Shown piece after piece: positions 59,914 through 64,000 of a DNA stretch of 64,000 nucleotides. The position numbers and the translations under genes are program-made. Each line of letters opens with the position of its first letter. Position 1 is the first letter of the stretch. Under the pieces are notes generated by a model. That model was not told the origin of the DNA. It ran no database searches and saw only the letters and a program-made list of their open reading frames with translations. The stretch is from the NCBI GenBank assembly GCA_035570275.1, contig DATMNI010000449.1, positions 15,848 to 79,847 on the forward strand, in the 5' to 3' direction. Source of the stretch: DATMNI01 sp035570275 (GTDB taxonomy: Bacteria; Acidobacteriota; Terriglobia; Bryobacterales; Bryobacteraceae).

Positions 59914-60582
59914 TTACGTTACCTCTTTCCTCAGTGCAACGGGGCGCGACTTCCATCGGTAAATAAGCACCGCCATCCGCGCCACCAGCAGCATCCCGAG
60001 CGCGGCCGGCCAGAACGGCACCAGATTAATCCACGCCGCCAGCGACCCCGGCGCGGCGCCAGCGGCGAAAGAATAATCGAACACGATCGACCTCTGCGCC
60101 TCGTCCCGCTGCTGCCGGCTCACCTCCAGCCCGTCCGCCGGAGCCGCCAGGCAATTCACCAGATATACGCTGATTTGGGGCAGATGCCGATTCTCGAACC
60201 GCAAGGTATGCCCGGTCCGCATCGTGCGCAGTTTCATCCGGATCGTCCCCAATCCCTCCCGCATCGCTTCCGGAGCCGGAAACGTGCTTTCCATCAGCGA
60301 CAGCGCCGCGGGCACGCCATCCACCCGCAACTCCACCTCCCGCGCCACTCGGGCCGCATAGACCCGCTCTTCTTCCACGGAAATCCTCCCGTCACGATCC
60401 CGGTCGATCACAGCCATCACCACGGGCAGTACCGCCACGCCCGGCGTCAGTTGGATTTCCACGTCAATGCCGTCCCGAGTCACTCCGATCAGGGTGGCCT
60501 GCAGATACTCGTCCAGCCGGTGCGCCGCCGCGTCTCCCGACAGACTTATAGCCAACAGCGCGCCCAACGCAAGCCGCTTCAT
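59914..60582 (-). CDS. Membrane-anchored protein with EF-hand-like loop
   Basis: 222 residues from MKRLALGALLAISLS (ATG at 60582; MNKVT lies 5 codons upstream). Signal peptide, then HRLDEYLQATLIGVTRDGID, then an EF-hand-like DRDRDGRISVEEE (about 67-79), a beta-rich middle and a C-terminal membrane segment (INLVPFWPAALGMLLVARMA, ~190-210) with a basic end. It resembles the N-terminal half of HupE/UreJ-2-like membrane proteins (HRLDEYLQA start), a family often fused to a longer membrane part. Its function is not clear. It follows the DUF3500 gene on the same strand by 24 bases. Confidence 0.7.
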   Translation of the reverse strand: MKRLALGALLAISLSGDAAAHRLDEYLQATLIGVTRDGIDVEIQLTPGVAVLPVVMAVIDRDRDGRISVEEERVYAARVAREVELRVDGVPAALSLMESTFPAPEAMREGLGTIRMKLRTMRTGHTLRFENRHLPQISVYLVNCLAAPADGLEVSRQQRDEAQRSIVFDYSFAAGAAPGSLAAWINLVPFWPAALGMLLVARMAVLIYRWKSRPVALRKEVT

Positions 60583-60606
60583 CGTCACCTTATTCAATGT
60601 CCCGGC

Positions 60607-61632
60607 TCAATGGCCCGCTGACTTCTTCCCGTAATCGTTAGTCGGATCCCGGTAAATCGTATGGATATGCATCGTCGGGTCGCCCCCAAGCGGCTGGGGG
60701 GCGTATTCGATCACCAACGTCGGTCCCTGAATCCGGTAGTATGCCGGCATCCCGTTGGTCGTCGGTCCGCTCCAGGCAAACCACGTCCCAGCCAGATTCG
60801 CTTTAATCTCGGCCATGCGGACCGCCGCTGCCTGTTCGTTGATTATGCCCGCCCATTCGCCCGCCAGGTCCAGCAGCATCGCCTGCTGGCCGGCATTCAT
60901 CGCGGAACACTTGATCCCCTCTGGCTGGATCGTCTTTCCGTCCTGCCCCGGTCCCAAAACCAGATCGGCCACCTTGTAGTTGAGAATCGCCTGCTTTCGC
61001 TGCCCTTCGTCCAGGGCGTTAATCAGCGCGAACGCCTTATCGTTTTCGGCTCCGAGCGGCCGTACCGTGGCGCCGTCCACCGTATACTTCGCCGGTTGAG
61101 CCGCCGTGAGGCTGGGCGTCAGAATGCCTTCGCGACCCACCATGGTAATATTAAGCGCCAGATGGTGCCCGCCGAACTGCAGCATCCACGGGTCCTTCAC
61201 GGAAGGCTTGCCGAGAATGGAAATGTAGAACAGGTCGCGCCCGAACATCGGCCCCCCGCGCCCGCCGCGCCCCCCGCGCCCGCCGCTCTCGGCCTTCAGC
61301 GCCTCGTCGCCGGCCACAATGGCGAGCACTTTCTGGTACCCGCGCTGGCTCAGCGTAGCGGCCAGCAGCGCCATCGCGGCTTTCTTCTGCGCCTCGCTCA
61401 GATCGCCCATTTTCAGGCCCGCCCGCGGCACCATCGTCGTGGGCAGATTCGACCACTTCACCCGCTGCGCGGCGTCGTTGAAGTCGAATAGCACCTTCGC
61501 CCGCTGTCCCTCATCGAGCGAACTCAGGAAACCGTTGGCGCCGGCGACGATCGTGGAAGCGACACTGGAAGGACTCTGGGCCTGTGCCAGCCCGCAGCAC
61601 AGAACGGCGGCGAGGAAACTGATTTTACTCAT
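60607..61632 (-). CDS. Exported DUF3500 protein
   Basis: 341 residues from MSKISFLAAVLCCGLAQAQ (ATG at 61632). The frame opens 12 codons upstream. DUF3500 markers: FLSSLDEGQRAKVLFDFNDA, RVKWSNLPTTMVPRAGLKMG, FYISILGKPSVKDPWMLQFG, GHHLALNITMVG, LAGTWFAWSGPTTNGMPAYY and MHIHTIYRDPTNDYGKKS. These proteins are widespread in soil bacteria, and the role is unknown to me. A Gly/Arg insert at about 118-128 (encoded 61249-61290) resembles inserts in two neighbouring exported proteins. Operon with the next gene. Confidence 0.85.
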   Translation of the reverse strand: MSKISFLAAVLCCGLAQAQSPSSVASTIVAGANGFLSSLDEGQRAKVLFDFNDAAQRVKWSNLPTTMVPRAGLKMGDLSEAQKKAAMALLAATLSQRGYQKVLAIVAGDEALKAESGGRGGRGGRGGPMFGRDLFYISILGKPSVKDPWMLQFGGHHLALNITMVGREGILTPSLTAAQPAKYTVDGATVRPLGAENDKAFALINALDEGQRKQAILNYKVADLVLGPGQDGKTIQPEGIKCSAMNAGQQAMLLDLAGEWAGIINEQAAAVRMAEIKANLAGTWFAWSGPTTNGMPAYYRIQGPTLVIEYAPQPLGGDPTMHIHTIYRDPTNDYGKKSAGH

Positions 61633-61676
61633 CTCCCAAGTATCCGCCAGTTCCGCGGCGGTCGGCAATCGTCCGC

Positions 61677-62023
61677 CTCAGACCGAAAGTGTTCTTCATC
61701 GCAGAGCCGCAGAGAGAGCGCTGAGGAAGACCAAAACTGATACGGCTTTCGGCATGGGTCGTAGCCTCCGACAATCCCGGGGTTGGCGCGCAGGAAGCAG
61801 AGACACTCGCATGCTGACGCGGCGAAGCCTTAGGGGAGGGTTGAGGCCGCCTACTTCACGCACCGCCGCGTGGCGATAGCCCACCCTTGTCTCGGCTTCC
61901 TTGCGCACAACCTGGCGTATACGGCGGTAACCCTACCTGTGTGCAAGGCATGCCTCAGTGCCTCTGCTCTGCGACTTCCTCCGCGTCTCGGCGTCTCTGC
62001 GGTTAACAGAACCTTGACTCATT
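61677..62023. repeat. Dispersed intergenic repeat, copy B, with nested element
   Basis: Same block as 1289-1516, but 347 bases long because a roughly 119-base insert (61788-61906) splits it between GGTTGGCG and TATA(C/A). Confidence 0.85.
61788..61906. mobile_element. Miniature inverted-repeat element
   Basis: The left end GCGCAGGAAGCAGAGACA (61788-61805) and the reverse complement of the right end, GCGCAAGGAAGCCGAGACA (61888-61906), agree at 17 of 18 aligned bases plus one gap. The element is absent from copy A at 1289. No coding capacity. A short GGCG is present on both sides, a possible target duplication. Likely a MITE moved by a transposase elsewhere. Confidence 0.7.
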
Positions 62024-62048
62024 CTCTGTCGCGTCTCCACTGTCGACC

Positions 62049-62951
62049 TCACTTGGGCAGAAAACTACCGTATTTTGGCAGAATCACGTCCTGCGTGAAT
62101 TTGTCGTGATCCCGCATTGCCTGCACGATCCCTTTCATATCCGCCGCCTTTACAGCGGCTTCGATCATGGCCACGCCTTCTTTGGCCCATGCCGCGCGCT
62201 GCTCCGCGGTGATCGGTTTGGCCAAACCTCCGTGTTCGCCGGGGTCGCCGAAGTAGGCTCCGATTGCCCCGCTAGGCGGACCCAACGCCTGGAGTTTGCT
62301 CAGGCTCGGGTCCGTGGGATGCTCGGGCATAACTTGCGTGACGTCAAGAGGAATGTCTTCCAGCCTGCCGGCAATTGAGTAGGCGCCGAACAGTACCTTA
62401 TTGAAGTCCCCCTTAACCCTCCGCATCAGTCCGCCCGTCTCGATATAGAGAATCGGGTCTTTTGTCTCATCGAAGAATTCACGGACCAATGGGCTGAGTG
62501 TCTCGGGCGATGGTCCGTGCCCCGTCAGGTAGATCTGCCGCCGGAAGCCCTGGCGAAGTAATGATCGCGCCAGCACCTTCAAATACGCCAATCCCTCGGA
62601 CGGCGTGACGTACACGGTGCCCTTTCCGACCACCGTCCCACCCGGAAAGAAGTAGGCGAGATATGGAAAGACCAGCCCGTCGGTCTGCTCCGCCATCTTT
62701 TGAGCAAAGGCCAGGGGGCCGACATATTCACAATCCGTGGGGAAGCCCCCGTGAACTTCAACATTGCCCACGGGAATGAAAATGATGTCATTCCGCTTGA
62801 GGTACGTTTCGATCTCGGTATTCGTCAGGCTGGTGAGGTAGCGGGTGCGCATGGGAGGAGTTCCCTGACTCCATGACACCATCGCGAAAACGGTCGAGAT
62901 AAGCGCTAGCCGCATGAGCCAGACGCCGAACGTTACTAAAACTTTGGACAT
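62049..62951 (-). CDS. Exported creatininase-family amidohydrolase
   Basis: 300 residues from MSKVLVTFGVWLMRLALIST (ATG at 62951, after GGAGATC). A signal peptide is present. Creatininase core: IFIPVGNVEVHGGFPTDCEY, with the E-x-H-G and T-D metal residues, FPGGTVVGKGTVYVTPSEGL, LTGHGPSPETLSPLVREFFD and GDPGEHGGLAKPITAEQRAA. The family hydrolyses cyclic amides or formyl compounds (creatinine, formamidopyrimidines and others). Export to the periplasm is unusual. The substrate is unknown. The frame opens 14 codons further upstream. Confidence 0.85.
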   Translation of the reverse strand: MSKVLVTFGVWLMRLALISTVFAMVSWSQGTPPMRTRYLTSLTNTEIETYLKRNDIIFIPVGNVEVHGGFPTDCEYVGPLAFAQKMAEQTDGLVFPYLAYFFPGGTVVGKGTVYVTPSEGLAYLKVLARSLLRQGFRRQIYLTGHGPSPETLSPLVREFFDETKDPILYIETGGLMRRVKGDFNKVLFGAYSIAGRLEDIPLDVTQVMPEHPTDPSLSKLQALGPPSGAIGAYFGDPGEHGGLAKPITAEQRAAWAKEGVAMIEAAVKAADMKGIVQAMRDHDKFTQDVILPKYGSFLPK

Positions 62952-63510
62952 TGTGATCTCCTCGAAGAAGCTAGCGCCGGTGGAGAGGGGCATAGGCGCG
63001 ATTCAGCCCATTTTACCCGATTCGACGTTGGAAAGAGCCTGGAAAACGCTGCATCCGGAAACAATCCACGAAGTCGTGCAGAGGCCCTGACCGCGCGACA
63101 GCATTGCGTACGCGACGGCACGTATCACGGCGCGAAGGTGGGGCGAAGCCGGTGCTGGGCGAGAAGAGATGCGCAATGGCGCGGCCGAGGTCGGTTTTCT
63201 GGCGCTGGATCCCTCAAGGGCGGACGAGGTCGCGTTTTCCCGACTCTAGCTCAGGATACCCCTCGCCGGTGGATGCCAGGGAGATTGACGCATGGGCGGC
63301 AAACAAGCGGCGCCTCAAAGAGATGATCTCCGGGGCCGGCGGGTTCCGGACTGGCCGAAAAGTTTTTGGCCGCCGGGCAGTCCATGGTCGTTGCGAAAGG
63401 CAATCAGAGATTGCTCAAAGTCGTGGAGGCGACACGGCGGATTCCCACCGGGAGTTGCCGCTGGTTCCTGCCGGATTTCTGCGCTATTGTAGCGCAGAGG
63501 AGTCCACCGA
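62952..63510. other. Intergenic region with a hairpin before the last gene
   Basis: 559 bases. No frame here resembles a protein. CTGCGCTA-TTG-TAGCGCAG at 63479-63497 is a perfect 8-bp hairpin lying just upstream of and touching the ribosome-binding site (GAGGAG) of the next gene; it could modulate its translation or end an upstream transcript. Confidence 0.5.
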
Positions 63511-64000
63511 ATGGAAACTGAGAAGAACAAAGTGTCGAGCGGCGCGATACAGCTATACAACCTGTTCATTCATGGGGAAATTGACCGGCGTGCCTTCATG
63601 GAAGGCCTGCAGAAATTCGCGACGGGCGGTATGGCTGTGGCGGCGCTGGCTGAAGCCTTGATGCCGAATTACGCGGCGGGACAACAGGTATCGAGGACAG
63701 ACGAGCGGATCAAGGCTGGCTACGAGGCGGTCCCGTCGCCGCAGGGTAACGGCTCGATCAAGGGTTATCTGGTGCGGCCGGTGAGCGCGGACTCGCGCGA
63801 CGCCAAGCCGGCGAAGTTGCCGGGCATTCTGGTGGTTCACGAGAACCGCGGGCTGAATCCACACATCGAGGATGTGACGCGCCGTTTTGCACTGGCCGGT
63901 TTCATGGCTTTCGCTCCGGACGGGCTGACGTCGGTGGGTGGGTTCCCCGGCGACGACTACCGCGGCGGACAGATGTTCAGCAAGATCGATGGCAAGAAGA
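63511..64000 (+). CDS. Dienelactone hydrolase family protein, partial
   Basis: The first 163 residues are visible; the gene runs off the right edge. Start at the ATG preceded by GAGGAG (9 bases). A Tat-like region (DRRAFMEGLQKFATGGMAVA) precedes an alpha/beta-hydrolase start: GSIKGYLVRPVS, KLPGILVVHENRGLNPHIED, VTRRFALAGFMAFAPDGLTS. The H-E-N-R-G motif and the following helix are typical of dienelactone hydrolases. The catalytic Cys lies beyond the window. Such enzymes open lactones in aromatic degradation, but many relatives have other esters as substrate. Confidence 0.88.
   Translation, partial: METEKNKVSSGAIQLYNLFIHGEIDRRAFMEGLQKFATGGMAVAALAEALMPNYAAGQQVSRTDERIKAGYEAVPSPQGNGSIKGYLVRPVSADSRDAKPAKLPGILVVHENRGLNPHIEDVTRRFALAGFMAFAPDGLTSVGGFPGDDYRGGQMFSKIDGKK

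Noticed and set aside
63104..63661. 185-codon plus-strand frame overlapping the dienelactone hydrolase
   Set aside because: Out of frame with the clear hydrolase and Arg-rich without motifs.
1..64000. CRISPR arrays, tRNA and rRNA genes
   Set aside because: Repeats seen are contiguous tandem units or dispersed hairpins without regular spacers, and no cloverleaf or rRNA-like stretch was found by eye; a covariance-model scan could still reveal one.

Overview
This window is high-GC bacterial chromosome that looks like Acidobacteriota, probably the Solibacter/Bryobacter group. That placement is an inference from gene content: VCBS/ASPIC (CRTAC1) proteins, a GMC oxidoreductase paired with a gluconate-dehydrogenase-subunit-3 protein, a zinc-ribbon Ser/Thr kinase with TPRs next to an ECF sigma factor, DUF3500, exported sulfatase and creatininase proteins, and many short tandem repeats. 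I saw no rRNA or tRNA gene, no CRISPR array and no intact transposase.

Layout. 1-1163: the end of a molybdenum-hydroxylase iron-sulfur subunit and an MNT/HEPN toxin-antitoxin pair whose HEPN gene is frameshifted. 1289-6750: a dispersed repeat, a small exported protein, an M20 peptidase, a DMT transporter, an HtrA/Deg protease and a peptidoglycan-binding protein. 6768-10341: an MFS transporter whose 5' end is duplicated 2.3 kb away. Between the two copies lie a LOTUS-domain gene, a translationally coupled gene of unknown function, an 11-bp hairpin and a 33-bp-arm inverted repeat. 10429-19751: metabolic and housekeeping genes (beta-propeller, esterase, lactonase-like amidohydrolase, sugar kinase, AraC regulator, quinone oxidoreductase, CCA-adding enzyme, XerC/D recombinase).

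19755-26831: an AbrB/RelE-type pair, a TPR protein, a YHS protein, a Uma2 nuclease, a tightly packed PfkB kinase - GT39-like glycosyltransferase - DapF-like epimerase operon, and a VapBC pair. 26895-29697: a three-gene operon with 4-bp overlaps, made of a Cas4-like/DEDD fusion (DUF2779), a PDDEXK_4-like nuclease and an unknown protein; it looks like a defence or nucleic-acid processing module. 29972-40250: a metallo-hydrolase with a membrane protein, the kinase and sigma factor, a UDP-sugar dehydrogenase, a FecR protein and a degenerate receiver.

40369-49400: a VOC protein, a group II intron-like remnant, a TumE/TumA pair, a sugar isomerase, a GMC dehydrogenase operon, and VCBS/CRTAC1 proteins. 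49729-64000: RibBA with a degenerate second half, a hybrid histidine kinase, a decayed RHH/PIN pair, and a cluster of exported catabolic proteins (sulfatase, cytochrome-quinoprotein, HpcH-type aldolase, DUF3500, creatininase, dienelactone hydrolase).

Recurring themes are five toxin-antitoxin modules (two of them decayed), several families of short intergenic hairpin repeats, in-frame 12-15-bp tandem repeats, and several genes whose -10 box sits almost on the start codon.
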